Below are positions 45,978-53,654 of a stretch of DNA of 64,000 nt, in pieces (position 1 is the first letter of the stretch; each line of letters starts with the position of its first letter). The stretch comes from Pseudodesulfovibrio sp. 5S69 (GTDB taxonomy: Bacteria; Desulfobacterota; Desulfovibrionia; Desulfovibrionales; Desulfovibrionaceae). The DNA lies in contig NZ_CP146609.1 of the NCBI RefSeq assembly GCF_037094465.1, forward strand, positions 1,923,501 to 1,987,500, given 5' to 3'. A model generated the notes under the pieces. The model ran no database searches, was not told the origin of the DNA, and worked only from the letters and a program-made list of their open reading frames with translations. The position numbers and the translations under genes are program-made.

Positions 45978-46304
45978 TCAGGGCTGGTCCTGGACCAGCC
46001 GTTCAGCGGTGAAGCCGAGCAGCCCGCCGAGGACCAGGGCGATGCCGAGAACCTGGAGCACACCCAAGGCACTGCCCGGATGGAGCAGGATGCCCAGGGG
46101 CAGGGAGGTCAGCACCGCGATGAGCATGCCCGTGGCCCAACTCTCCAGCGGCATGCGCGCGTAGGCGATGACGATGCTCAGACCCAGCCAGTAGAGCAGG
46201 GTGGCCACCACGGGCTGCCAGTCGGTCGACAGGAAGGCCATGGGAATGGCGTTCAGGATGCCGGCGGCCAGCCCGAGCAACAGGATCTTGAACAACTTGG
46301 GCAT
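45978..46304 (-). CDS. Small membrane protein, unknown function, at the end of the heme gene set
   Basis: 108 residues with four hydrophobic segments (KILLLGLAAGILNAIPMAF; VVATLLYWLGLSIVIAYA; WATGMLIAVLTSLPLGILL; VLGIALVLGGLLGF). No recognised family motif. It starts 15 bases after ahbA on the same strand behind GGGGGAT, so it is probably co-transcribed with hemB-ahbD-ahbA. A role linked to heme or its transport can be proposed only from position. Confidence 0.75.
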   Translation of the reverse strand: MPKLFKILLLGLAAGILNAIPMAFLSTDWQPVVATLLYWLGLSIVIAYARMPLESWATGMLIAVLTSLPLGILLHPGSALGVLQVLGIALVLGGLLGFTAERLVQDQP

Positions 46305-46319
46305 GATTTTTCCATCCCC

Positions 46320-46769
46320 CTATTTGTCCATCTTGAAGTCGACCTTGATCTTGAACAGCTTGTCCGCCGGAAGGTTGAGCACCTTGATGCCCGTGGCTTC
46401 GGTGATGGAAGCGAGAATTTCTTCCACCGCGTCCATGTCCGGGGCGATGAGCGCGAACCAGACGTTGAACTCGTTCTCGCGCAGGTAGTTGTGGGTCACC
46501 CCGTCGTGCTTGTTCACCTCGGCCACGAATGCGTCGAGCTTGTCCTCGGGAACACTGGCCGCGCACAGGGTGGACTGCCAGCCCAGCGTGTTGGAGTTGA
46601 AATTCGCGCCCATGCGCCGGATCAGGCCGGACGCCTTCATGGCCCGCACCCGCTCAAGCACCTCGGCCTCGGTCAAACCCACCTGCCTGCCGACCTCCTC
46701 GTAAGGACGCGAAGCGAGCGGGAAATGGGACTGGATGATGTCGAGTATCTGCTTGTCGTAATTGTCCAT
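46320..46769 (-). CDS. ahbA: Siroheme decarboxylase subunit, AhbA type (Lrp-like)
   Basis: 149 residues. The N-terminal half looks like an AsnC/Lrp helix-turn-helix (EEVGRQVGLTEAEVLERVRAMKASGLIRR), and the C-terminal half is a RAM-like fold. Members of this pair (AhbA/AhbB) decarboxylate siroheme to 12,18-didecarboxysiroheme rather than bind DNA. VNKHDGVTHNYLRENEFNVWFALI and NLPADKLFKIKVDF match what I know of the A subunit better than the B subunit. The context (ahbD, hemB, ahbC) supports the enzyme role. The partner subunit is not in the window. Confidence 0.85.
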   Translation of the reverse strand: MDNYDKQILDIIQSHFPLASRPYEEVGRQVGLTEAEVLERVRAMKASGLIRRMGANFNSNTLGWQSTLCAASVPEDKLDAFVAEVNKHDGVTHNYLRENEFNVWFALIAPDMDAVEEILASITEATGIKVLNLPADKLFKIKVDFKMDK

Positions 46770-47045
46770 GGGGGGATGCCTCCGGCGGCCAGAGGGAAAA
46801 CTTTTGAAAAAGTTTTCCCTCTGGACTCCCTTTCAAAACTTTTTATCGCGCCTTCGGCGGGTGCGTCCGGTCGCGGTCGATTCTCTTTCAAAAAACGGTT
46901 TCAGGTCAAGCGGTCAGACCTGACGTCCCATCCCGCCCTCCGCGAAGCGGCACAAAAAGTTTAGGAAAAGGGAAGGATGGGGTCCGGGGAAGGGAGGGAA
47001 GAACCCTTTTCAAAGGGGTTTCCTCCCTTCCCCGGCCACTGGAGG
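46770..47045. other. Intergenic region with two oppositely oriented hairpin elements
   Basis: This 276-base spacer separates ahbD (stop side) from ahbA (start side). It contains copies 3a and 3b of the dispersed hairpin element, with their AAACTTTTT ends facing each other, and no credible gene. Confidence 0.7.
46778..46862 (+). repeat. Dispersed hairpin element, copy 3a
   Basis: GCCTCCGGCGGCC, then a perfect 17-base stem (46789-46805 with 46808-46824, loop GA), then GGACTCCC, AAAACTTTTT and CGCGCCTTCGGCG. Plus orientation. Confidence 0.8.
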
Positions 47046-47047
47046 CT
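46928..47047 (-). repeat. Dispersed hairpin element, copy 3b
   Basis: Contains CCGCGAAGCGG, AAAAAGTTTAGG, GGATGGGGTCCGG and a stem CCGGGGAAGGGAGG / CCTCCCTTCCCCGG (46984-46997 with 47022-47035) with further partial pairing inside, then GGCCACTGGAGGC next to the ahbD stop codon. Minus orientation. Confidence 0.8.
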
Positions 47048-48245
47048 ATGCCTTCGGCTTTTTCTTCGGGGTGTAGGAGCACAAAGGCTCTTCCTTGAGA
47101 TAGTGTCCGTTCATAGTCTGGGCTCGGGCGCGGCAGCCGCCGCAGACCTTTTCGTATTCGCAGTGGCCGCATTTGCCGTCGTAGGCTTCGGGGTTTCGCA
47201 GGTTGAGGAACTGCTGGGAGTTCTTCCAGATCTCCGGGAAGGGGATGTCGCGGACGTTGCCGCAGTCCAGTTCCAGGTAGCCGCACGGCTGTACCTGGCC
47301 CCGGTGCGAGATGAAGCAGAACCCGATACCGCCGAGGCAGCCGCGCGAAACCGCGTCCAGTCCGAAGTTCTCGAAGTTGACCGGTACGCCCTCTTCCTTG
47401 GCACGCTGGCGCAGGATGCGGTGGTAGTGGGGCGCACAGGTGGCCTTGAGCTGCATGCTGGTGGTCTTGCGGAAATCGTAGAACCAGTTGAGCACGTCTT
47501 CGTATTCCTCGGCGGTGATGACTTCGGCCCCGAGCTCCACGGCCCGGCCCGTGGGCACGAGCAGGAAGATGTGCCAGGCGGACGCGCCGATCTTTTCGCA
47601 GAGATTGAAGATGTCCTTGAAGAGGTGGAGGTTGTTCTTGGTCACCGTGGTGTTGATCTGGAACTCGATACCCACGTCCTTCAAGTACTGGATGCCGCGC
47701 ATGGAAGCGTCGAAGGCCCCGACCTCGCCGCGGAACTCGTCGTGCTGGGCGGCCTCGGGCGCGTCGATGGAGATGGAGCAACGTTCGATGCCCGCGTCCT
47801 TCATCTTTTGGGCGGTCTCCGGGGTGATCAGCGTGCCGTTGGGGGCCATGACGCAGCGCATGCCCTTGCCCTTGGCGTAGGCTATCAGCTCGTAGACGTC
47901 GTGGCGCATCATGGGCTCGCCGCCGGTGAAGATGATGATCGGGGAGCCCACGTCCGGGAAGGTGTCGATGAGCGCCTTGGCCTCTTCGGTGGACAGCTCG
48001 CCCTCGTAGGGTTCGGGGTGTGCCTCGGCCCGGCAGTGCTTGCAGGCCAGGTTGCAGGACCGGGTCACTTCCCAGGCGATGAGCCGGCAGATGGGGGTGA
48101 CGCCGTCGTCGAGAAACTTTTTGGGCGCGTGTTCCGCGCCGGGGTGCATCTTGCCGTGGGGATGCCCGCCGGGGTGCCCGCCGGGATGACCTTCGGGCGG
48201 ACAGCCGGTCATGGAGCCGGGATGGCCTTTGGGGTGTTCGCTCAT
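47046..48245 (-). CDS. ahbD: Heme synthase AhbD (radical SAM) with His-rich N-terminal tail
   Basis: 399 residues. AhbD oxidatively decarboxylates two propionates of Fe-coproporphyrin III to give heme b. The SAM cluster ligands are C64, C68 and C71 (CNLACKHC). Further cysteines (CLGGIGFC region, CGHCEYEKVCGGC) fit a SPASM-type auxiliary cluster. Residues 1-40 are unusual: eight histidines (H4, 8, 20, 24, 28, 30, 34, 39) in GGHPGGHPHG-like repeats plus C15. The gene begins 1 base after hemB ends. Confidence 0.9.
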   Translation of the reverse strand: MSEHPKGHPGSMTGCPPEGHPGGHPGGHPHGKMHPGAEHAPKKFLDDGVTPICRLIAWEVTRSCNLACKHCRAEAHPEPYEGELSTEEAKALIDTFPDVGSPIIIFTGGEPMMRHDVYELIAYAKGKGMRCVMAPNGTLITPETAQKMKDAGIERCSISIDAPEAAQHDEFRGEVGAFDASMRGIQYLKDVGIEFQINTTVTKNNLHLFKDIFNLCEKIGASAWHIFLLVPTGRAVELGAEVITAEEYEDVLNWFYDFRKTTSMQLKATCAPHYHRILRQRAKEEGVPVNFENFGLDAVSRGCLGGIGFCFISHRGQVQPCGYLELDCGNVRDIPFPEIWKNSQQFLNLRNPEAYDGKCGHCEYEKVCGGCRARAQTMNGHYLKEEPLCSYTPKKKPKA

Positions 48246-48246
48246 G

Positions 48247-49227
48247 TTATTTCAATACCTTGAGTACGTCTTCGGTGAAGTAGGACAGGATCAGGTCCGC
48301 GCCCGCGCGCTTGAAACCGACCAGGGATTCCATGACGATGGATTGTTCGTCGACCCAGCCGTTCAGGGCCGCGGCCTTGATCATGGCGTATTCCCCGCTG
48401 ACCTGGTAGACGGCCACCGGGGTGTCGAAATTGTCGCGGACCAGCCGGACGATGTCCAGGTAGGGCTGGCCGGGCTTGACCATGAGCATGTCCGCGCCTT
48501 CCTCCAGGTCGGCGGCAGCCTCGCGCATGGCCTCGCGCACGTTGGGCGGGTCCATCTGGTAGGTCTTGCGGTCGCCGAACTTGGGCGCGCCCTCGGCGGC
48601 CTCGCGGAACGGGCCGTAGAAGGAGGAGGCGTACTTGACCGCGTAGGACATGATCGGGACGTTGATGAAGCCTTCCTCGTCCAGGGCGGCGCGGATGGCG
48701 GCCACGCGGCCGTCCATCATGTCGGACGGGGCGATGATGTCGGCCCCGGCCCTGGCCTGTGACACGGCGGTCCGGGCCAGCAGGTTCAAGGTGGGATCGT
48801 TCTGGACGTATTGGTTTTTGACCACGCCGCAGTGGCCGTGGGAGGTGTACTCGCACAGGCAGGTGTCGGCCAGGATGATCAGTTCGGGCCAGTGCGCCTT
48901 GAGCATGCGCGTGGCCTTTTGGATGATGCCGTTGTCGTCGTAGGCCCCGGAGCCGAGTTCGTCCTTGGTCTTGGGGATGCCGAAGAGCATCAGAGCCTTG
49001 AGCCCGTTGTTCACGGCCTCGGCCACCTTGATCTCCAACTGCTTGAGGGAGAGCTGGAACTGGCCGGGCATGGACGGGATTTCCTTCTTGAAATTTTCGT
49101 CGTCGGTGTCGATCACGAAATAGAGCATGACCAGGTCGTTGGCCGTAACCTGGTTCTCGCGCACCAGTTCGCGCATGGCCGGGGAGGTCCGCAGCCTGCG
49201 TCCGCGATAGAAATCCGTGGGTATCAT
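48247..49227 (-). CDS. hemB: Porphobilinogen synthase
   Basis: 326 residues from ATG 49227 ([20 protein letters not shown]); an open frame 19 codons longer is unconserved. The enzyme condenses two 5-aminolevulinates to porphobilinogen. The zinc ligands are C123, C125 and C133 ([13 protein letters not shown]), and the Schiff-base lysines are K198 ([15 protein letters not shown]) and K251 ([12 protein letters not shown]). It supplies the precursor for siroheme, heme and cobalamin. A terminator and a candidate promoter separate it from ahbC. Confidence 0.97.
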   Translation of the reverse strand: MIPTDFYRGRRLRTSPAMRELVRENQVTANDLVMLYFVIDTDDENFKKEIPSMPGQFQLSLKQLEIKVAEAVNNGLKALMLFGIPKTKDELGSGAYDDNGIIQKATRMLKAHWPELIILADTCLCEYTSHGHCGVVKNQYVQNDPTLNLLARTAVSQARAGADIIAPSDMMDGRVAAIRAALDEEGFINVPIMSYAVKYASSFYGPFREAAEGAPKFGDRKTYQMDPPNVREAMREAAADLEEGADMLMVKPGQPYLDIVRLVRDNFDTPVAVYQVSGEYAMIKAAALNGWVDEQSIVMESLVGFKRAGADLILSYFTEDVLKVLK

Positions 49228-49263
49228 ATTTCCGCTCCAGGAAAGAGATTCAGTTTGACTACT

Positions 49264-49291
49264 TCTATACCTGTCCGCGCCCATCCCGCAA
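49264..49291 (-). promoter_or_regulatory. Candidate promoter of hemB-ahbD-ahbA
   Basis: On the minus strand TTGCGG (49291-49286), a 16-base spacer, then TATAGA (49269-49264), about 37 bases before the hemB start. It lies after the ahbC terminator. Confidence 0.4.
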
Positions 49292-49337
49292 GTCGGTGCG
49301 GCGCGTTGCGCACGAACGGGAATCGTGGAAGGTCTGG

Positions 49338-49377
49338 AAAAAGGCCGGGGGAACCCGCTGTTCGGATTCCCCCGGCC
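49338..49377 (-). terminator. Intrinsic terminator of ahbC
   Basis: On the minus strand GGCCGGGGGAA (49377-49367) pairs with TTCCCCCGGCC (49353-49343), and TTTTT follows. It begins 14 bases after the ahbC stop codon. Confidence 0.9.
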
Positions 49378-49390
49378 TGGAATGGTCTGT

Positions 49391-50584
49391 TTACAGCTTC
49401 TCGCCGGTGATCTCTTCGTCGGTGAGGTAGCAGGCGGGGTCCTGGGCCCAGAAGTCGCCGTAGTAGGCCTCGGCGCGGGCGCGGAAGTTGCCGCCGCAGA
49501 TGTTCAGGAACCGGCAGCCGGCGCAACGGCCGCCCACGTGCGGGCGCTTGTCCTTGAGCTTGTGGAGCAGTTCGATGTTCTCGTCGATCCAGATCTCGGA
49601 GAAGGGGCGCTCCAGGACGTTGCCGAAGGTGTGGTGGCGCATGAACTGGTCGGCGTGGACCTTGCCGTCCCAGGAGATGCAGCCGATGCCGCGGCCGGAG
49701 GAGTTGCCCTCGTTCCACTTGAGCAGTTCGAGCACTTCCTTGGCGCGTTCGGGGTCTTCCTTGAGCAGTCGGTAGTAGACCAGGGGGCCGTCGGCGTGGT
49801 TGTCCACGGTCAGGACCTCCTTGGGGAGGCCCTTGTCGAACAGGGCGCGGGTGCGGTCCATGATCAGGTTGACCACGTCGCGGGTCTCCTGGTGGTTCAG
49901 GTCCTCGTTGATCAGTTCGGAACCCCGGCCGGAGTAGACCAGGTGGTAGAAACAGATGCGCGGGATATCCATCTGCTCGATGAGGTCGAACAGGTGGGGG
50001 ATCTCCACGGCGTTGCGCTTGTTGATGGTGAAGCGCAGGCCGACCTTGAGACCCTCGGCCTTGCAGTTCTCGACGCCCTGGAGGGCCTTCTTGTAGGCGC
50101 CTTTGACGCCCCGGAACTTGTCGTGGACCTCCTCGTTGCCGTCGATGGAGATGCCCACGTAGGACAGGCCGACTTCCTTGAGTTCGCGGGCCTTGGACTT
50201 GGTGATCAGCGTGCCGTTGGTGGAGATGACCGCGCGCATCCCCTGGGCGGTGGCGTACTTGGCCAGGTCCACCAGGTCCTCGCGGACCAGGGGCTCGCCG
50301 CCGGAGAAGAGCAGGACCGGGGCACCGAACTGGGCCAGGTCGTCGATCATCTCCTTAGCCTTTTCGGTGGAGATGGGGTCCTTGTGCCCGCTCGGGTCAA
50401 TGGCCTGGGCGTAACAGTGCACGCATTTGAGGTTGCACCGCTGGGTCATGTTCCAGACCACCACCGGCTTCTTATCTTTGGAAAATTGGAGCAGATGGGA
50501 CGGCAGCTGCCCGGATTCGCGGTTGTAACGCAAGGCGTCGGAAGCTTCCACGGCGCCGCAATACAATTTGGAAATGCCTATCAT
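49391..50584 (-). CDS. ahbC: 12,18-didecarboxysiroheme deacetylase AhbC (radical SAM)
   Basis: 397 residues from ATG 50584 ([21 protein letters not shown]), the typical AhbC opening. It removes the acetate side chains of 12,18-didecarboxysiroheme to give Fe-coproporphyrin III. The SAM cluster ligands are C50, C54 and C57 (CNLKCVHC), and a C-terminal SPASM-like set ([28 protein letters not shown]) is present. It is the first of the heme genes on this strand. Two direct repeats lie in its upstream region. Confidence 0.92.
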   Translation of the reverse strand: MIGISKLYCGAVEASDALRYNRESGQLPSHLLQFSKDKKPVVVWNMTQRCNLKCVHCYAQAIDPSGHKDPISTEKAKEMIDDLAQFGAPVLLFSGGEPLVREDLVDLAKYATAQGMRAVISTNGTLITKSKARELKEVGLSYVGISIDGNEEVHDKFRGVKGAYKKALQGVENCKAEGLKVGLRFTINKRNAVEIPHLFDLIEQMDIPRICFYHLVYSGRGSELINEDLNHQETRDVVNLIMDRTRALFDKGLPKEVLTVDNHADGPLVYYRLLKEDPERAKEVLELLKWNEGNSSGRGIGCISWDGKVHADQFMRHHTFGNVLERPFSEIWIDENIELLHKLKDKRPHVGGRCAGCRFLNICGGNFRARAEAYYGDFWAQDPACYLTDEEITGEKL

Positions 50585-50592
50585 TAATATAC

Positions 50593-50621
50593 CTCTCAGG
50601 TGAAATGAAGGTCTCTCAGGT
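50593..50621 (-). repeat. Tandem 9-base direct repeats upstream of ahbC
   Basis: CTCTCAGGT occurs at 50593-50601 and 50613-50621, exactly 20 bases apart (two helical turns). The distal copy overlaps the -10 of the candidate promoter TTTACA (50645-50640) N17 TACCTG (50622-50617). The proximal copy is in the leader. Confidence 0.5.
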
Positions 50622-50650
50622 AGCACACAAAATGCGCGGTGTAAAAGACG

Positions 50651-50674
50651 AAAAAAGAGGCCAGGAATGGCCTC
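50651..50674 (-). terminator. Intrinsic terminator of the OmpA-like gene
   Basis: On the minus strand GAGGCCA-TTCC-TGGCCTC (50674-50657) is followed by six T residues. It lies about 50 bases past the stop codon of the OmpA-like lipoprotein gene. Confidence 0.92.
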
Positions 50675-50725
50675 CGTCGCGTCCCCGAATGCGAAGATAA
50701 GAATTATTCTCGAAAAGTCAAGGCG

Positions 50726-51895
50726 TCATTGCGTGGCCTGATCCGCCAGCCGGATTTCAACCCGGCGGTTTCGCTGCTGATCCGCCGGAGTGGTCCCGTT
50801 TGTCAGGGGGCGTGATTTTCCGAAGCCCACCGCCTCGATGAGGTCCGGATCGATGTGCCACTTGTCCACCAGGTACGCCTTGACCGCGTCGGCCCGCTTC
50901 TTGGACAGGGCGAGGTTGTAGAAGGCATTGCCCGAGGCGTCGGTGTGGCCGCCGACCACGATGGAGCGGCCCTTGAACTCGGGCGAGTTCAGGGTCTCGC
51001 CCAGGGCGTCGAGCACGGCGTGGGACTCGGGCTTGATGGTCGCCTTGTCGAAGTCGAACTGGATGTTCAGGTCCACGCCCGAGATGTTGGGCCGGGGCGT
51101 TTCGTCCCCGGCGGCTCCGTCCTGAGCGCCGCCCTGTGCAGGCGCCCCGGAGGACACGCCCGGCGCCGGGGAGGTCTCGGGCGGGAGGTCCGAGCCCTGT
51201 ACGCCCACGGCGGGGCCGGCCGCGAGCCCGGTCTTCACCGCCTCGGGGGTGGAGGCGTAGGGGTAGCGCACATTCGGGTCGGGCAGCCAGGCCTTGAGCG
51301 GGACGGCCATGTCCTTGGCGATGGCCCGGATCATCTGGTTGAACGGGCTGTGCGACATGCGCGTCTCGTGGACCACGACCACGTAGTCGTCCGGGTCGCG
51401 CTGTTCGATGCGCGAGGACTGGAGCATGGTCCACAGCAGGGTGCCGCTGCCCGCGGCGTAGACGTCCACCTGGATGGTCACGGCCGAGTCGTCCAGGGTG
51501 GTGCCGTCATAAAAGTAGGGCACCTTGCCGAGGACCAGCAGGTCAGCGCCGCGTCTTCTGGCCGATTCCAGGGCCGAGGAATACCCCTGATACCCGTAGC
51601 CGGGGGCCAGCTCCATGGTCGAGAACAGCCGCTCTTCGGTCCAGACGTTGAAGAAAATCTGCGTGAACGAGGCGGACAGGGCCGTGTGGTCAGAGTTTTC
51701 CTGCTGGATGATGAAGGGGTGGAAGTAGGCGGTCAGGGGCGTGTACTGCTTGCCCTTGGGGTGGACCGAGACCTGGAGCGCCGATTTCCTGACGGGGGCG
51801 TCCGTGTAGACCTTGGTCTGGTCGGTCAGGGAGAAGCTCACGTGGGAACACGCGGCCATGGTCAGCAACAGGCTGAAAAGTAGAGCTTTTTTCAT
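50726..51895 (-). CDS. OmpA-like outer-membrane lipoprotein
   Basis: 389 residues from ATG 51895 (MKKALLFSLLLTMAAC). A lipobox, LLTMAAC, puts the acylated cysteine at about residue 16. About 45-230 is a domain of unknown function (GYGYQGYSSALESARRRGADLLVLGKV). A low-complexity linker (about 230-270, rich in A, P, G) leads to an OmpA peptidoglycan-binding domain (about 275-385): NIQFDFDKATIKPESHAVLD, VVGGHTDASGNAFYNLALSKKRADAV, and a C-terminal NRRVEIRL. It probably tethers the outer membrane to peptidoglycan. Confidence 0.9.
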   Translation of the reverse strand: MKKALLFSLLLTMAACSHVSFSLTDQTKVYTDAPVRKSALQVSVHPKGKQYTPLTAYFHPFIIQQENSDHTALSASFTQIFFNVWTEERLFSTMELAPGYGYQGYSSALESARRRGADLLVLGKVPYFYDGTTLDDSAVTIQVDVYAAGSGTLLWTMLQSSRIEQRDPDDYVVVVHETRMSHSPFNQMIRAIAKDMAVPLKAWLPDPNVRYPYASTPEAVKTGLAAGPAVGVQGSDLPPETSPAPGVSSGAPAQGGAQDGAAGDETPRPNISGVDLNIQFDFDKATIKPESHAVLDALGETLNSPEFKGRSIVVGGHTDASGNAFYNLALSKKRADAVKAYLVDKWHIDPDLIEAVGFGKSRPLTNGTTPADQQRNRRVEIRLADQATQ

Positions 51896-51998
51896 GTCGT
51901 TCACCGGCTGAGGGTTGAAGCCGCCCGGAACCTTCCGCCGGGTTTGCGACGGGGCCGGAATCCTAGGCGGAATCAAAGCAATATGTATGCCGGTAAAT

Positions 51999-52334
51999 CT
52001 ACTGGAGGGTCTGGGTGGGCGAGGGCGCGGACTCGATGGATTCCAGGAGCTGCTCGCGCGACTCCTGGAGCCCCTGTCTGAGGAGCAGCTTCTTGCCGGT
52101 GGAGAGCTTCCGGAACTCGGGCCGGTCGGCCAGCTCCGAAAGCCGCTCCATCTCGACGATCACGCTGCGGATGAGCTTGTGGATGTCCCGCTCCCTCGGG
52201 TTGAGCTGGGAGGCGAGCAGGGCCAGGTCGCGGATCTCCATGGCCATCCGCTTGAAGGCGCGCGGATCGGTCTGGCGCGCCAGCTTGCGGTGGGCCTTGA
52301 AGGTCTCGATCTTGTGCTTGAACCATCCGAACAT
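51999..52334 (-). CDS. Small helical protein of unknown function
   Basis: 111 residues, charged and almost entirely helical, with no signal peptide or membrane segment. It contains KIETFKAHRKLARQTDPRAFK and a later coiled-coil-like ELADRPEFRKLSTGKKLLLRQGLQESREQLLESIE. I recognise no family. It lies 9 bases downstream of the zinc-ribbon/Yip1 gene on the same strand and probably shares its transcript. Confidence 0.75.
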   Translation of the reverse strand: MFGWFKHKIETFKAHRKLARQTDPRAFKRMAMEIRDLALLASQLNPRERDIHKLIRSVIVEMERLSELADRPEFRKLSTGKKLLLRQGLQESREQLLESIESAPSPTQTLQ

Positions 52335-52343
52335 GAGCCCTCC

Positions 52344-53564
52344 TTACACGGTCGGCACCTGGCTCCGCATCATGAGCATGGCCAGGATCATGCCCAGCAG
52401 CAGGGGGAGCAGGAGTACGGGGATGACCTTGGTGTAGCTCGTCTTGTGGATGTATTTCAGGCCGATGGCGGTCAGGATCAGGCCCCATATGGCGTACAGG
52501 AACATCCAGGCCGCCATGAATTCCACGGTGAACATGGGGATGATCCCGGTCATCATGGGCGCGTAGGCGTAGGCCACGGCCCGGAACGACCCCTCGAACC
52601 CTTTGCCGCCCGCCTTGAGCACGCTGAGAATGGCGTGGTAGAACCCGGCGATGACGAACAGGGTCAGGGCCACGAAGGCCGGGGTGAGCAGCAGCTCGAA
52701 CAGGCCGTTGGTGGCGTCGTAGGGCACGGCCTGAAATCCCTGGGCCGTGACGTTTACGCCGGGGGTCAGCCCGGCCACGCCCCAGGCGTACTGGACCACG
52801 GTCTGGATCAGCGAGATCAGGATGGCGAAGGTCAGGGGCTTGGACAGCCCGTTGCCCACGGGCATGACCGAGAAGAACAGGCGCGGCGAGAGCAGGACCA
52901 GCTTCAGGGTCAGGAACAGGCCGTGGAAGAAGCCGTAGCGGTCCAGTTGCTCAAAGGGCGGCGGCACCTGCATGGGGGCCTCCTGGTCCTCCTCGTCGTC
53001 CGCGAAATCGGTCTGCATGGGGTCGGGGAAATCCTCGTTGAATTCTCCGGTCCAGCCGGGCACGGGCTCCTGGTCCCGCGGGGGGGCCTGCCGCTCGTCC
53101 CCGGCGGCGCCGTATCGCTCGCCGTACGGCTCGTCATCGGGCTCGTCCCGCACCGTACGCGGCTTGTCGGGCGGGGTCATGGTGTGCAGCCGCTGCCACA
53201 GTCCGTCGCCGTTGTCCTCGTCCTCGGGCAGGCCGGGGAAGGCCTTGTCCTCGGTGTCTTCCCCTTTTTCGGGACGGGACGGGCCGGGAGTGCGCAGTCC
53301 GCTTCCAATTACGGGTGGGGCTTTGTGCTTGATCCGGGGCTCGGCGGTCCTGCGCGCCGCCGGTTCGGGGTCGGGCTCGGGCCGGGCGGCCGGTTCCGGG
53401 GACTCGGGCGATTCGGGCTCCTCGATGAGGAATTCCTCCTCGGGCAGGTCGCGGAACTTGAACTTGGTCTGGCATTTGGGGCAGGTCGCCACCTGGGAGC
53501 GGGCGGGTATCTTGCTCTCGTCCACCTCGCGGGTGAATCTGCATTCGGGGCATATTATCTGCAT
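52344..53564 (-). CDS. Zinc-ribbon (MJ0042-type) and Yip1-domain membrane protein
   Basis: 406 residues. An N-terminal zinc ribbon with C5, C8, C28 and C31 (CPEC...CPKC) resembles the MJ0042 type. A long, acidic and proline-rich, probably disordered, linker covers about 45-200. The C-terminal part (about 210-405) has five hydrophobic segments and a Yip1-like pattern (LVLLSPRLFFSVMPVGNGLSKPLTFAI). Such proteins are widespread in Desulfovibrio relatives without a known role. Confidence 0.85.
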   Translation of the reverse strand: MQIICPECRFTREVDESKIPARSQVATCPKCQTKFKFRDLPEEEFLIEEPESPESPEPAARPEPDPEPAARRTAEPRIKHKAPPVIGSGLRTPGPSRPEKGEDTEDKAFPGLPEDEDNGDGLWQRLHTMTPPDKPRTVRDEPDDEPYGERYGAAGDERQAPPRDQEPVPGWTGEFNEDFPDPMQTDFADDEEDQEAPMQVPPPFEQLDRYGFFHGLFLTLKLVLLSPRLFFSVMPVGNGLSKPLTFAILISLIQTVVQYAWGVAGLTPGVNVTAQGFQAVPYDATNGLFELLLTPAFVALTLFVIAGFYHAILSVLKAGGKGFEGSFRAVAYAYAPMMTGIIPMFTVEFMAAWMFLYAIWGLILTAIGLKYIHKTSYTKVIPVLLLPLLLGMILAMLMMRSQVPTV

Positions 53565-53654
53565 TGTCTTTCCTCGAAGGACATGAATATCATCGATGAT
53601 CGGTCGTATACATTTTGTAGGTCAGAATCAAGCCGTCTGCAATGGGCTGCACCG

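Noticed and set aside
46320..46769. Reading this gene as an Lrp/AsnC transcription regulator
   Set aside because: The helix-turn-helix pattern is shared by siroheme decarboxylase subunits. Adjacent ahbD, hemB and ahbC favour the enzyme role.
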